Shown here: positions 28,142 to 37,250 of the stretch, one piece after another | How the letters are laid out: each line of letters begins with the position of its first letter | Position numbering within the stretch: the stretch's first letter is position 1 | Assembly: GCF_009707125.1 (NCBI RefSeq) | Contig: NZ_WLVL01000039.1 | Location: 186,001-250,000 of the forward strand | Length of the DNA stretch: 64,000 nt | Origin: Arsenicicoccus cauae | GTDB lineage: Bacteria > Actinomycetota > Actinomycetes > Actinomycetales > Dermatophilaceae | Direction of reading: 5' to 3' | Notes under the pieces: generated by a model | What the model was told of the DNA's origin: nothing | Seen by the model: the letters and a program-made list of their open reading frames with translations, nothing else | Database searches by the model: none | Program-made: the position numbers and the translations under genes

Positions 28142-29319
28142 CGGCCCCGCCCCGCCCCGGCGCCCGGCATACGGCCTCGGACCTCGGCGCCCTGGTCCGG
28201 GACCCGGGCACCCGCGTGGTGCTCTGCTGCGGCTCGGGGGGCGTGGGCAAGACCACGACGTCCGCGGCCCTCGCCCTGCACGCCGCCGAGGCCGGGCGCC
28301 GGGTGGTCGTGCTCACCATCGACCCGGCGCGCCGGCTCGCCCAGTCGCTGGGGCTGTCCGAGCTGGACGACCGCCCCCGCACCGTGTCGGGGATCGACGA
28401 GGCCGCGGGCGGTCGCCTCGACGCGATGATGCTGGACATGAAGCGGACCTTCGACGAGGTCGTCGTGGCGCACGCGACCCCGGAGGCCGCCGAGCAGATC
28501 CTGGCCAACCCCTTCTACCAGTCGGTATCGAGCTCGTTCGCGGGCACGCAGGAGTACATGGCGATGGAGAAGCTCGGCCAGCTCCGCACCCAGGCCGAGC
28601 GGGACGGCACGTGGGACCTGATCGTCGTCGATACGCCCCCGAGCCGGTCGGCGCTGGACTTCCTGGACGCCCCGGAGCGACTCGGGTCCTTCCTCGACGG
28701 GCGGCTGGTCCGGCTCCTCACCGCCCCCGCGCGTCTCGGGGGACGGGTCGGCGTGCGGGCACTCGGCGGCGGGATGGCGCTCGTGTCAGGCGTGCTGTCC
28801 AAGGTGCTGGGGACCCAGCTGCTGGGGGACGTGCAGACCTTCGTGGCGGCGCTGGACTCGACCTTCGGGGGCTTCCGCGAGCGCGCCGAGCAGACCTACG
28901 CCCGGCTCTCAGAGCCGGGCACGGCGTTCGTGGTCGTGGCGACGCCGGAGATGACGGCGCTGCGCGAGGCCGACTACTTCCTGCGGCGGTTGCGGTCCGA
29001 GGGGATGCCCGCCGCGGCGCTGGTCCTCAACCGGCTCGTGCGCCCGGCGACGGGGACGCTGGGCGCACGAGGGGCTGAGGGGGCCGCCGAGCGGCTGACG
29101 GGAGGGGGTCAGGATGCTCGGGCGGCCCGGGCAGCAGGGGCGCTGCTGCGGGTGGGGGCGGCGTCGGACCGGGTGGCGGAGCGGCACGCGCAGGTGCTGG
29201 CGGAGCTGCGGGCGAGCCGTCCCGAGCTGCTGATCAGCGTGGCGGCCGCGGAGGCGACGGACGTGCACGACCTCGCCGGGCTGCGGCGGGTGGCGGCGTC
29301 TCTCGGGGTGAGCGGCTGA
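28138..29319 (+). CDS. ArsA/Get3-like ATPase, second subunit
   Basis: A 393-residue partner ATPase with the deviant Walker A CGSGGVGKTTTSAA, LTIDPARRLAQSLGL (signature of the family) and VVDTPPSRSALDF. It corresponds to Rv3680. The 4-nt overlap with the first ATPase fits equal synthesis of a heteromeric complex. The first subunit's KGGTGKTT and this one's SGGVGKTT both keep the catalytic lysines, so both should hydrolyse ATP. Confidence 0.9.
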   Translation: MTAPPRPGARHTASDLGALVRDPGTRVVLCCGSGGVGKTTTSAALALHAAEAGRRVVVLTIDPARRLAQSLGLSELDDRPRTVSGIDEAAGGRLDAMMLDMKRTFDEVVVAHATPEAAEQILANPFYQSVSSSFAGTQEYMAMEKLGQLRTQAERDGTWDLIVVDTPPSRSALDFLDAPERLGSFLDGRLVRLLTAPARLGGRVGVRALGGGMALVSGVLSKVLGTQLLGDVQTFVAALDSTFGGFRERAEQTYARLSEPGTAFVVVATPEMTALREADYFLRRLRSEGMPAAALVLNRLVRPATGTLGARGAEGAAERLTGGGQDARAARAAGALLRVGAASDRVAERHAQVLAELRASRPELLISVAAAEATDVHDLAGLRRVAASLGVSG

Positions 29320-29334
29320 GCGGGCGAGCGGGGG

Positions 29335-29664
29335 TCAGGCGACCTTGTTGGGGTTGCTGCGCTGCAGCATGGCCTCGAGGACGGGGCGCCACGACTGCAC
29401 CTCCGGGCGACGCTTGAGCAGGGCCCGGCGCTCGCGCTCCGTCATACCGCCCCACACCCCGAACTCGGTGCGGTGGTCCAGCGCGTCGGCCAGGCACTCG
29501 GCGATGACCGGGCACCCCACGCAGATCTGCTTGGCCTGCTGCTGGGCTGCCCCCTGGACGAACAACGCGTCGGGGTCCTGCGTCACGCAGTTGCCGAGCG
29601 GTGCCCACTCCTGGATCCACTGCTGGCCGGCACGCTCCCCGGAGCGCGCAGTCAGTGCAGTCAT
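29335..29664 (-). CDS. WhiB-family iron-sulfur regulator (WhiB4/WblA type)
   Basis: A 109-residue Wbl protein. Cluster ligands are Cys26, Cys48, Cys51 and Cys57 (the last three in ICVGCPVIAEC); the GVWGG turn follows, then a basic tail (ERERRALLKRR). Its place between the ATPase pair and the class A PBP is that of Rv3681c (WhiB4) and Streptomyces wblA. Such proteins sense O2 or NO through a 4Fe-4S cluster and bind DNA or sigma factor. The ATG at 29664 has GGGAGG 8 nt upstream. Confidence 0.93.
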   Translation of the reverse strand: MTALTARSGERAGQQWIQEWAPLGNCVTQDPDALFVQGAAQQQAKQICVGCPVIAECLADALDHRTEFGVWGGMTERERRALLKRRPEVQSWRPVLEAMLQRSNPNKVA

Positions 29665-29838
29665 GTCGAATGCCTCCCAGTCTTCACCCGTAAGGGTAGG
29701 TGTTCGTCGATTGCGACACATGGCTCGTCCGGGGGGTTTACGGTCGATCATAGGGACTAGTCATCGGTGTCGCGGTTGGTGCCTTCTGCGCTGTAAACGC
29801 GCCCCCCGGCGGTGGGTTACGGGTCGCGCCAAAAAAAG

Positions 29839-29844
29839 TACGCT
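29839..29844 (+). promoter_or_regulatory. -10 element, class A PBP (leaderless)
   Basis: TACGCT, 6 nt before the ATG at 29851, preceded by seven adenines. No ribosome site is seen, so the message is probably leaderless. Confidence 0.45.
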
Positions 29845-29850
29845 GGGCCC

Positions 29851-32229
29851 ATGAAGCAGGGACGACTCAGTGCCATCCCCACCGTGATGAGCCTGTTGGC
29901 GGCCTTCCTCGCCGTCTCGGTGGTCGGCGGTTTCCTCGGGGCGGGTCTGCTGATCCCAGCCACGGCGGTGATGGGCACCGTCGTCAAGTCGGGCACGGAG
30001 GTCTACGAAGCTCTTCCCACAGAGTTCACCTCCGTGGTGCCTCAGCAGCAGTCGGAGCTGCTGGCCTCGGACGGCAAGACCGTCATCGCGACGCTCTACA
30101 GCGAGAACCGCATCGTGGTGCCGCTGCGCGCGATCTCGCCCTGGATGCAGAAGGCCCAGGTCTCCATCGAGGACCACCGCTTCTACGAGCACGGCGGCGT
30201 CGACCTCGAGGGCATCGGCTCGGCCGTGGCAGGCGCGCTCGTGGGCGGGACGGCGCGTGGCGCGTCCACCCTCACGCAGCAGTACGTCAAGGTCACGCTC
30301 GAGAAGGCGGCCCTGGACCGGGGGGACACCAAGGCGGCCAAGGCCGCGAAGGCGGTGACCGCGTCGCGCAAGCTGCAGGAGCTCAAGTACGCCGCGCAGG
30401 TCGAGAAGGAGCTCACCAAGGAGCAGATCCTCCAGAACTACCTCAACCTGGTCTACTTCGGGGACCAGGCGTATGGCGTGGAGGCCGCTGCGCGGCACTA
30501 CTTCAGGACCACGGCGGCCAAGCTGACGATCCCCCAGGCCGCGACCCTGGCCGGAGTCGTGCAGCAGCCCGGCGCCAACGACCCGGTGCACAACCCCAAG
30601 GCGGCCCTCGCGCGCCGCAACGTCGTGCTCGAGGCCATGCACCGCTACGGCTACATCGACGCGGCCCAGCTGGGGGCCGCCAAGGCCACTCCCCTCGGCG
30701 TCGTCAGGGCCGACCCGCCCAAGAACAGCTGCGCCGCCTCGACCTACCCGTACTGGTGCAACTACGTCGTCAACTACCTCAAGACCCTGCCGGCGTTCGG
30801 CACCCAGCCCAACGAGCGTGAGGGCCGGATCCGCCGCGGCGGCTACCGCATCGTGACGACGATCGACCCCGACCTGCAGGAGCGGGCGGCCGAGTCGATG
30901 GGCCGCATCATCTCGCCGCAGGACTACCCGACCTTCGGGTCGGCCGCCACCACGATCGAGTCCAACACCGGCAAGATCCGCGCGATGGTCCAGTCGACGG
31001 GCTACAGCCCGACCGGCAAGCCCGAGCCGGGCAAGACCCAGGTCAACTGGGGGGCGGACTTCCGCTACGGCGCCTCGGGCGGGTTCAGCGTCGGCTCGAC
31101 GATGAAGCTCTTCGCGGTGATCGAGGCGCTCAAGCAGGGCAAGGGCGAGGGCTACGTCATCCCGGACATCCGCCCGCCCGGCACCCCCTGGTACCCCCGC
31201 GACTTCCAGAGCGGCTGCACCACCGGCGCCGGCGCGCCCTGGAAGCCCGGCAACGCCGAGGGTGACGACCCGCCGCCCGGCGCGGACATCGGGATCGCCA
31301 CGCGCAACTCGATCAACACCGCCTTCGTCGCGCTGGCCGCCGACATCGGCACGTGCAACATCCGCAACACGGCCCTCGCCATGGGGATGCACAACTCGCG
31401 CCGCGCCGCCGAGGACGGCTCCCCCGATGGCAAGCCCCTCAGCACCTACCCCCCCACCCTGCTGCTCGGCGAGGACGCCAGCCCCGAGACGATGGCCCAG
31501 ATGTACGCCATCGTCGCCAACCGCGGGATCTCCTGCCCCAACACCCCCCTCGAGTCGGTCACGGACAGCGACGGCAACAAGGTCGACCTCAAGCTGCCCG
31601 GGTGCCGGCGCGTGCTGGACGAGAGCATCGCCAACCAGGCGGCGGGGATCTTTCAGAGCGTGATGACCGAGGGCACGGGCCGACCGGTGCAGATCGGCCG
31701 CCCGTCCATCGGCAAGACCGGCACCGACGCCGACAACGAGACCTGGTTCGTCGGCGCCACCCCGCAGTACGCCACCGCCGTGTGGGCCGGCACCCCGGAC
31801 CAGAACAACGGGTCCTGGCGCAGCATGCGCCTGCACTCCGTCGACGGCTCGTCCCGCTACTACGCCAAGGCCATGGGCTACCTGATCCCCGGCCCGATCT
31901 GGCAGGGCATCATGCGGGCGGCGCACGACGGCAAGCCGGTCGTGCCGTTCGGCCAGGCGGCCCAGCCCGCGGACGACGGCCGCACCGTCGACATCCCGGA
32001 CGTCCGGGGCATGGCGGTCGACGAGGCCACGACCGCGATCGAGGGCGCGGGCTTCCGGGTCACCGTCGGCGGGCGCGTCGCCAGCGGCTACCCGCGCGGC
32101 ACGGTCGCCCGCACCCGGCCGACCGACCGCGCCCCCAAGGGCAGCACCGTCACGCTGCGGATCTCGACCGGGGTCCGGGGCACGCCGCGGGCCCCCGCCA
32201 GCAACCGCGCCGCACCCCCCACACCCTGA
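29851..32229 (+). CDS. Class A penicillin-binding protein (PonA2 type) with PASTA domain
   Basis: A 792-residue bifunctional peptidoglycan synthase. After a short cytosolic segment and one membrane helix, the glycosyltransferase (GT51) has IEDHRFYEHGGVD and GASTLTQQYVK. The transpeptidase has STMK (Ser near residue 415), SIN and KTGT (Lys near 622). One C-terminal PASTA domain (IPDVRGMAVDEATTAIEGAG) precedes a Pro-rich tail. This is the PonA2 (Rv3682) position and architecture. In mycobacteria it supports survival in acid and hypoxia, consistent with the WhiB, Crp and MarP neighbours. Confidence 0.95.
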   Translation: MKQGRLSAIPTVMSLLAAFLAVSVVGGFLGAGLLIPATAVMGTVVKSGTEVYEALPTEFTSVVPQQQSELLASDGKTVIATLYSENRIVVPLRAISPWMQKAQVSIEDHRFYEHGGVDLEGIGSAVAGALVGGTARGASTLTQQYVKVTLEKAALDRGDTKAAKAAKAVTASRKLQELKYAAQVEKELTKEQILQNYLNLVYFGDQAYGVEAAARHYFRTTAAKLTIPQAATLAGVVQQPGANDPVHNPKAALARRNVVLEAMHRYGYIDAAQLGAAKATPLGVVRADPPKNSCAASTYPYWCNYVVNYLKTLPAFGTQPNEREGRIRRGGYRIVTTIDPDLQERAAESMGRIISPQDYPTFGSAATTIESNTGKIRAMVQSTGYSPTGKPEPGKTQVNWGADFRYGASGGFSVGSTMKLFAVIEALKQGKGEGYVIPDIRPPGTPWYPRDFQSGCTTGAGAPWKPGNAEGDDPPPGADIGIATRNSINTAFVALAADIGTCNIRNTALAMGMHNSRRAAEDGSPDGKPLSTYPPTLLLGEDASPETMAQMYAIVANRGISCPNTPLESVTDSDGNKVDLKLPGCRRVLDESIANQAAGIFQSVMTEGTGRPVQIGRPSIGKTGTDADNETWFVGATPQYATAVWAGTPDQNNGSWRSMRLHSVDGSSRYYAKAMGYLIPGPIWQGIMRAAHDGKPVVPFGQAAQPADDGRTVDIPDVRGMAVDEATTAIEGAGFRVTVGGRVASGYPRGTVARTRPTDRAPKGSTVTLRISTGVRGTPRAPASNRAAPPTP

Positions 32230-32242
32230 CCTACCCCCGGTC

Positions 32243-32302
32243 GTCACATCGACCGGCCTTCGTCCCCCAGGCCAATGGGACGAAGGCCGGTCGATCTGTG
32301 AC
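32243..32302. terminator. Long-stem hairpin between convergent genes (repeat copy B)
   Basis: Arms of 24 and 26 nt (32243-32266 and 32277-32302) pair over their whole length apart from a 2-nt bulge; the core is ATCGACCGGCCTTCGTCCC. It separates the PBP and yqeY ends. The left flank and arm (from 32227) are the same repeat seen at 11961. No U-run. Confidence 0.75.
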
Positions 32303-32303
32303 G

Positions 32304-32756
32304 TCAGGAGGCCAGAGCTCGCTTCACCGCGGCGGCGATCCGGCCACCCTCGGCCTGGCCGGCGGCCTTGGCCTGAGCGGCCTTCATGACCTGGCCCATC
32401 TGCCCCATCCCCGTCGCGCCCGTCTCGCTCACGGCCTCGGCGACCAGCGCCTCGATCGCGGCGTCGTCCAGCTGCGCCGGCAGATAGCCCTCGAGCACCG
32501 CGCGCTCGGCCTCCTCCGCCTCCGCGAGCTCGGGCCGCCCCGCCGCCTGGTAGGCCTCGACCGCGTCCGTCCGCTTCTCGGCCTCCTTGGTGAGGACCTT
32601 GAGGACGTCCGCGTCGGTCAGCTCGTGGTGCTCCCCCGCCACCTCGGCGGTCGTCACGGCGGTCAGCGCCATGCGCAGCGTCGCGGTGCGGACCTGGTCG
32701 CGGGCGCGCATCGCCTCGGTCAGGTCGTGCTGGAGGGTCTGCTTCAGAGTGCTCAT
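32304..32756 (-). CDS. GatB/YqeY domain-containing protein
   Basis: A 150-residue helical protein: LKQTLQHDLTEAMRARDQVR, VLTKEAEKRTDAVEAYQAAGR and GTGMGQ-type GATGMGQMGQVMKA segments match YqeY. It has the tRNA-binding tail domain seen in GatB amidotransferase, but stands alone; function is uncertain, possibly tRNA quality control. It overlaps no gene, ends at the hairpin shared with the PBP gene, and diverges from the metallophosphoesterase. Confidence 0.9.
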   Translation of the reverse strand: MSTLKQTLQHDLTEAMRARDQVRTATLRMALTAVTTAEVAGEHHELTDADVLKVLTKEAEKRTDAVEAYQAAGRPELAEAEEAERAVLEGYLPAQLDDAAIEALVAEAVSETGATGMGQMGQVMKAAQAKAAGQAEGGRIAAAVKRALAS

Positions 32757-32846
32757 GCCCACCAGTGTCCTCCCCCGCCACCGCGCGGTCACCCGACTAT
32801 GACGTCGGGCCGTCATACGGGCTGGATGTCTGGGAGCATGGCCGTG

Positions 32847-33779
32847 ATGAACACTCTTGCCCGCACCCTTGCCGGAGCCACCGCGGCCGGAGCCGCCACC
32901 CTCGCGTATGCCTCGTCGGTCGAGCGCAACGCCTTCACGCTGCGGCGGGTCACGGCGCCCGTCCTGCCGCGCGGCTTCGCCCCCCTGCGCGTCCTGCACG
33001 TCTCCGACCTGCACCTGGTGCCCTCGCAGCGCCGCAAGATCGAGTGGGTGCGCTCACTGGACGCGCTCGAGCCGGACCTGGTGGTCAACACCGGCGACAA
33101 CCTCGCGCACCTGCAGGCCGTGCCCGCGGTGCTGAACGCCATGGGTCCGCTGCTGGAGCGGCCGGGGGTGTTCGTGCTGGGGTCCAACGACTACCTCGCG
33201 CCGGTCGCCAAGAACCCCTTCCGCTACTTCACGTCCGACCACGCGCGCGTCGAGGGCGACCGCACGAAGCTGCCGACGCAGGACCTCGTGCGCGGCTTCG
33301 AGAACGCCGGCTGGCTCGACCTCGACAACCGGCGCGGCCACCTGAGCGTCGAGGGCCTCGACCTCGAGTTCGTCGGCGTCGACGACCCGCACATCGACCG
33401 GGACCGGTATGACGAGGTCGCGGGGCCCGCCGACCCCGACGCCGCCCTGACGATCGGGGTGGCGCACGCGCCGTACCTGCGCACGCTGGACGCCTTCACG
33501 CGCGACGGCGCCGGCCTGGTGATCGCCGGTCACACGCACGGCGGGCAGGTGTGCGTCCCGTTCTACGGCGCGCTCGTGACCAACTGCGACCTGGGGCGCG
33601 AGCGGGTCAAGGGACTGTCGCGCTGGTGGCCGGCCTGCGACAACGCGCCGTCGTCCGAGGCGCCCGACGACGCCGCGTGGCTGCACGTGTCGGCGGGTCT
33701 CGGGACCTCGCCGTTCGCGCCCGTGAGGTTCGCGTGCCGTCCGGAGGCCACCCTGATGACGCTGCGCGCGCGGGGCTGA
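32847..33779 (+). CDS. Metallophosphoesterase
   Basis: A 310-residue calcineurin-like phosphoesterase. Motifs in order: HVSDLHLV, NTGDNLAH, GSNDYLAP (in place of GNHD), and AGHTHGGQVCVP. An N-terminal hydrophobic stretch may be a signal anchor. It corresponds to Rv3683 and closes the conserved block. Two ATG codons compete: GGGAG is too close to 32838 but 10 nt from 32847, so the latter is chosen. UDP-diacylglucosamine pyrophosphatase-like or lipid head-group cleavage is possible but unproved. Confidence 0.88.
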   Translation: MNTLARTLAGATAAGAATLAYASSVERNAFTLRRVTAPVLPRGFAPLRVLHVSDLHLVPSQRRKIEWVRSLDALEPDLVVNTGDNLAHLQAVPAVLNAMGPLLERPGVFVLGSNDYLAPVAKNPFRYFTSDHARVEGDRTKLPTQDLVRGFENAGWLDLDNRRGHLSVEGLDLEFVGVDDPHIDRDRYDEVAGPADPDAALTIGVAHAPYLRTLDAFTRDGAGLVIAGHTHGGQVCVPFYGALVTNCDLGRERVKGLSRWWPACDNAPSSEAPDDAAWLHVSAGLGTSPFAPVRFACRPEATLMTLRARG

Positions 33780-33870
33780 GAGCGGGAGTGTGCGCTGGGG
33801 TGATCAGGTCGCCGAGCCGGGCGGGCGGCGACGCTCCCTGATCGATTCGTGTCCGGGGGCGTTCGTCGGC

Positions 33871-33876
33871 TATCCT
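33871..33876 (+). promoter_or_regulatory. tRNA-Pro promoter -10
   Basis: TATCCT, 13 nt before the tRNA 5' end. A TTCGTG about 19 nt upstream is a weak -35 candidate. Confidence 0.4.
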
Positions 33877-33889
33877 CGGTCAGTCAACA

Positions 33890-33967
<78 letters not shown>

Positions 33968-33972
33968 TTGAG

Positions 33973-34014
33973 GGACAGGCTCTGATCCGCGGCGACGCGG
34001 GTCAGAGCCTGTCC
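33973..34014 (+). terminator. tRNA terminator hairpin
   Basis: GGACAGGCTCTGA pairs perfectly with its complement at 34002-34014, 7 nt after the tRNA. Confidence 0.75.
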
Positions 34015-34357
34015 TCGTTGCACGAACAGCCTGATCTCCTCGGCGAGCTATCGCTACTTCTGTGGGCGCGCGAAGGCGGCTCTGCTCGGCCCCGTGACAG
34101 TGTCGGGCAGCGGCGACGCCGTGAGACGGGCTCGGTTGATGTGAAATGACGATGGCATCAGTGGCGGCAACTCAGACTCCGATCGTGAACCATGGTCACA
34201 CCCCGCCGGATCCCTGTCGGGATCTTGGCTCAACGGCCCTCCTCGGAGGGCCCGCTTTGTCGCCGGACTTGCACGGCATGGTGGACGCGCTCCGGGGTAT
34301 GCGCCCGAGAACGCAGATCGCGCACCACGACCGCACGCACCGAGGAGCGGAGCCGCC
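34015..34357. other. Gene-free stretch after the tRNA
   Basis: No convincing gene in 340 bp. Base composition is less GC-rich than the neighbours. At 34235-34252 an 8-bp hairpin (GGCCCTCC) followed by CTTTGT resembles a terminator, though no transcript ends there by annotation. Its location behind a tRNA suggests a worn remnant of an integrated element, but no integrase or repeated attachment site is seen. The final GAGGAGCGG serves the next gene. Confidence 0.4.
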
Positions 34358-35512
34358 ATGAGCCACGGACTGGTCGTCGTCGGATCGGGGCCTGCGGGGG
34401 TGAGCGCCGCCCAGGCCTATAGCGATGCGGGTGGCCCCGGGCCGGTGACGATCCTGACGGCGGACGAGCATCCGCCATACCAGCGTCCCCCGCTGAGCAA
34501 GGACGTCCTGCGCGGCGAGCTCGCACCCGAGCCGGTCGCCATCGACGGCGCCGACCCTGAGCTCGCCGGGATCACCGTCGAGCTCCGCACCCGCGTGAAT
34601 CGCATCGACCCCGACGCCCGGGTGGTCCATGCCGGGGGCCGTGAGATCCCGTATGCCGCACTGGTGCTCGCCTCGGGGGCCACCCCGACGCCGCTGCCCA
34701 CCGCCGAGCCGGACGCCGACGTGCACCTGCTGCGCAGCCTCGCCGACGCCGAGCGCCTGGTGGAGGCGGCGAGCCACGCGCACTCGGCGGTGGTGATCGG
34801 GTCGGGGTTCATCGGCTGCGAGGCGGCCGTCTCGCTGGCTCGGCGCGGCATCGACGTCACGGTCGTCACGACCGAGCAGGCGCCGCAGGTGGCGCGGCTC
34901 GGTGACCGGGCGTCGCAGCTGCTCACGGACTGGCTGGCCGAGGAGGGTGTCGCGCTGGTCACCGGCGGGGAGGTCACGAGCGTGCGGGCGCCGCGCGAGG
35001 TGCACCTGTCCGACGGCACGACGCGCTCCCCCGACCTCGTGCTCGCCGCGCTCGGTGTGGCCCCGTCGACGGACTACCTTGCGGGGACGGGGATCTCGAC
35101 GCACGAGGGGCGCGTGGTGGTCGACGACCGGCTCCGCACCTCGGTCGACGGCGTCTGGGCGGCGGGCGACGTGACCCGCGCCCACAACGCCGCTGCCGGC
35201 CGTCCGCTGCACGTCGAGCACTGGGGCGACGCGCTGACCATGGGCGAGATCGCGGGGCGCAACGCCGCAGGTGCAGACGAGTCCTGGACCGCGGTGCCCG
35301 GCTTCTGGTCCGAGATCGGCGACCGCACCCTCAAGCACGTGGCGTGGGGCGACGGCTTCGACGAGGTCAGGGTCGTCGAGCGGCCGGGCGGGCTCACCGT
35401 CTGGTATGCCCAGGACGGGGTCGTCGTCGGGGCGCTGACCTACGAGGCGGACGACGACTACAAGCGGGCGGAGCAGCTGGTCACCGAGGGCGCCTCGATC
35501 GACGAGGTCTGA
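34358..35512 (+). CDS. FAD/NAD(P)-dependent reductase (ferredoxin reductase-like)
   Basis: A 384-residue flavoprotein. FAD-binding VVGSGPAGVSAAQA at the N-terminus, YQRPPLSKDVLRGE (the ferredoxin reductase signature), NAD-binding VVIGSGFIGCEAAVSLARRG near residue 145, and VWAAGDVTR for the flavin tail. The C-terminal reductase domain is present but short. It would pass electrons from NAD(P)H to a ferredoxin or rubredoxin; no such partner is adjacent. It ends 6 bp from the convergent PAP2-like gene. Confidence 0.9.
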   Translation: MSHGLVVVGSGPAGVSAAQAYSDAGGPGPVTILTADEHPPYQRPPLSKDVLRGELAPEPVAIDGADPELAGITVELRTRVNRIDPDARVVHAGGREIPYAALVLASGATPTPLPTAEPDADVHLLRSLADAERLVEAASHAHSAVVIGSGFIGCEAAVSLARRGIDVTVVTTEQAPQVARLGDRASQLLTDWLAEEGVALVTGGEVTSVRAPREVHLSDGTTRSPDLVLAALGVAPSTDYLAGTGISTHEGRVVVDDRLRTSVDGVWAAGDVTRAHNAAAGRPLHVEHWGDALTMGEIAGRNAAGADESWTAVPGFWSEIGDRTLKHVAWGDGFDEVRVVERPGGLTVWYAQDGVVVGALTYEADDDYKRAEQLVTEGASIDEV

Positions 35513-35518
35513 GCCGGG

Positions 35519-36160
35519 TCAGGTCGCCGTGTGGTCGATCAGGGCGGTCACCAGGATGCCGACCAGCAGACCCACCACCACCTGCGCACGGCTGTGCCGC
35601 CCCGCGCGCACCCGCGCCCACGCGGCGAGCGCCAGCACGGGGACCCCCACCAGCAGGAACCCCGGGCCGAGCTCACGCGTGAGCACCGCCACGGACACGG
35701 TGGTCACGGCGGCGTGGAAGGACGCCTTGTGCCACCGCGACACGCCGCCGAGGACGAGCAGGCCCACCAGGACCGTCGCGACCAGGGCGACCAGCGGGCG
35801 GGGCGCACCGACGAGGGCGAGCGTCACCAGCCCCACGACCACCGAGGCGAGCGCCGCGAAAAGCGGGATCCGGCGCTGCTCACGGATCACCACCTGACGG
35901 TCCGTGACGTGCCCGCGACCGACGAGGGCGGCCAGGACGGCATACGGCACGACCACGCAGAAGGTGGTGGCGGCCACCGCCCACCCCAGCCCGCTCGCGA
36001 CATCGGGGCTGTGGCGCAACGAGACCACCAGCGCGAGCACGAGCGTCTGCCAGCTCGGGTCGAGCACCCGCCCGACCGCGTCGGCCCAGCGGGACGGTGG
36101 CGCACCGAGGAGGCGCACGATGTCCGGGTGGCCGTCCCAGGGGTCCTTCGTGGAGCTCAT
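35519..36160 (-). CDS. PAP2-like membrane protein
   Basis: A 213-residue protein with five or six membrane helices. The segments SRWHKASFHAAVTTVS and WARVRAGRHSRAQVVVG recall the second and third motifs of PAP2 phosphatases (SGH and SRxxxGxHxxxD), but the final Asp is replaced (Gln in HSRAQV), so activity is doubtful. The ATG at 36160 overlaps the pirin stop (ATGA), which fixes the start. Function unknown; an actinobacterial PAP2-superfamily member is the best description. Confidence 0.65.
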   Translation of the reverse strand: MSSTKDPWDGHPDIVRLLGAPPSRWADAVGRVLDPSWQTLVLALVVSLRHSPDVASGLGWAVAATTFCVVVPYAVLAALVGRGHVTDRQVVIREQRRIPLFAALASVVVGLVTLALVGAPRPLVALVATVLVGLLVLGGVSRWHKASFHAAVTTVSVAVLTRELGPGFLLVGVPVLALAAWARVRAGRHSRAQVVVGLLVGILVTALIDHTAT

Positions 36161-37092
36161 GACCGCCGGGGTGGGCGCGGGCGCATGGGCGCTGCCGGCA
36201 GGGTGGGGGCGGGCAGGACGGACGTGGCCGGCCATCCCGGCACCGGACCGAACCGCTCAGGACGGCCGCCATCGTCGTCCGCGCCGATCGCCGTCATCCA
36301 GTCGGCGCGCGCTGCTCGCACCTCCTCGTCGCTGCCCCCGACGAAATTCCACCACATGACGAGGGATTCGTCGAGCGGCTCCCCGCCGATCAGCAGCAGG
36401 CGGGCACCGTGGGCGCCCGCCCGCGCGCGGAGGCTCGCACGTCCCGCGTCGAGCAGCAGCAGGCTCCCGGGAGCGACGACCTGACCGTCCACGACCACCG
36501 CTCCGCAGTCGACGAGGACCGCGTGCTCGTATGCCGGGTCCAGCCGCACGACGCGCTCCGTCTCGGGACGGACGACGAGCTCCGCTGCCACCGTGGGCGA
36601 CTCGACGCGAACGGGCGAGGTGACGCCCTCGATGGATCCGATCGCCACGCGTAGCGTGCCGTGCTCGTCCTCCTCGGCCGCCGGCGCGTGATGCTCGAAC
36701 CGTGGTGCCACGCCCCGGGATCCGTCGGGCAGGGCCAGCCACAGCTGAGCGCCGCGCAGGGTCGTCGTGGCGGCGGTGGAGACCTCTGAGTGGGCGATCC
36801 CGTCGCCGGCGGTCATGAGGTTGAGCTCGCCGGGGCGGACGACGACCTCGGTGCCGAGGCTGTCGCGGTGCTCGAGCTCGCCGTCGAACAACCAGCTCAC
36901 CGTCGCGAGGCCGATGTGCGGGTGTGGCGGCAGCAGCATCCCGCCGGTCACCCCCACGTCGTCCGGCCCGTAGTGGTCGACGAAGCACCACGGCCCCACC
37001 AGGGTCCGGTCGCGGTGGGGCAGCGTGCGGCGGACGGTCATGGTGCGCGGGCCGCCGAGCGGAACGAGTCGGGGGGCCAGGGCGTGCGTCAT
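36157..37092 (-). CDS. Pirin family protein
   Basis: A 311-residue double-cupin protein. Metal ligands are visible as PHPHIGLATVSWLFDG (two His) and GDGIAHSE (His and Glu). FVDHYGPDDVG and ELNLMTAGDG are typical. Bacterial pirins can act as quercetin dioxygenases or redox-sensing partners. The ATG at 37092 starts at the homologous region. It is divergent from flavohemoglobin with 158 bp between, so both could share an oxidative or nitrosative stress signal. Confidence 0.88.
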   Translation of the reverse strand: MTHALAPRLVPLGGPRTMTVRRTLPHRDRTLVGPWCFVDHYGPDDVGVTGGMLLPPHPHIGLATVSWLFDGELEHRDSLGTEVVVRPGELNLMTAGDGIAHSEVSTAATTTLRGAQLWLALPDGSRGVAPRFEHHAPAAEEDEHGTLRVAIGSIEGVTSPVRVESPTVAAELVVRPETERVVRLDPAYEHAVLVDCGAVVVDGQVVAPGSLLLLDAGRASLRARAGAHGARLLLIGGEPLDESLVMWWNFVGGSDEEVRAARADWMTAIGADDDGGRPERFGPVPGWPATSVLPAPTLPAAPMRPRPPRRS

Positions 37093-37250
37093 ACGAAGTC
37101 CGTTGCCGGAGAAGGAGGCCGAGGCAGACGCATGACAGAACGATCCCACTCCGAGCGGCACCTGCCAAGCAGAGGGGCTACGCTGCCATTGTTCCTCTAA
37201 ATCCCGTAATTACTCCCCGGCCTGACGCCGGGGCCCGAGGAGAACCCCAC
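37093..37250. promoter_or_regulatory. Pirin/hmp divergent control region
   Basis: This gap holds an unusually AT-rich core at about 37187-37214 (ATTGTTCCTCTAAATCCCGT...). TAAATCCCGTAATTA at 37198-37212 is a near-palindrome and a possible operator; an NO-sensing repressor is usual for hmp, but the known NsrR box cannot be confirmed by eye. CCCCGGC-CTGAC-GCCGGGG at 37216-37234 is a small hairpin in the leader before GAGGAGAA. Confidence 0.45.

Noticed and set aside
27104-29319. Arsenite efflux operon
   Set aside because: The ATPases match the Rv3679/Rv3680 pair by position, and no arsB, arsC, arsD or arsR is nearby.
29761-32781. Long open frame (about 1000 codons) on the minus strand opposite the PBP gene
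   Set aside because: It is antisense to a clearly coding class A PBP. Its product is low-complexity Arg/Gly/Asp sequence, the normal result of third-position GC bias.
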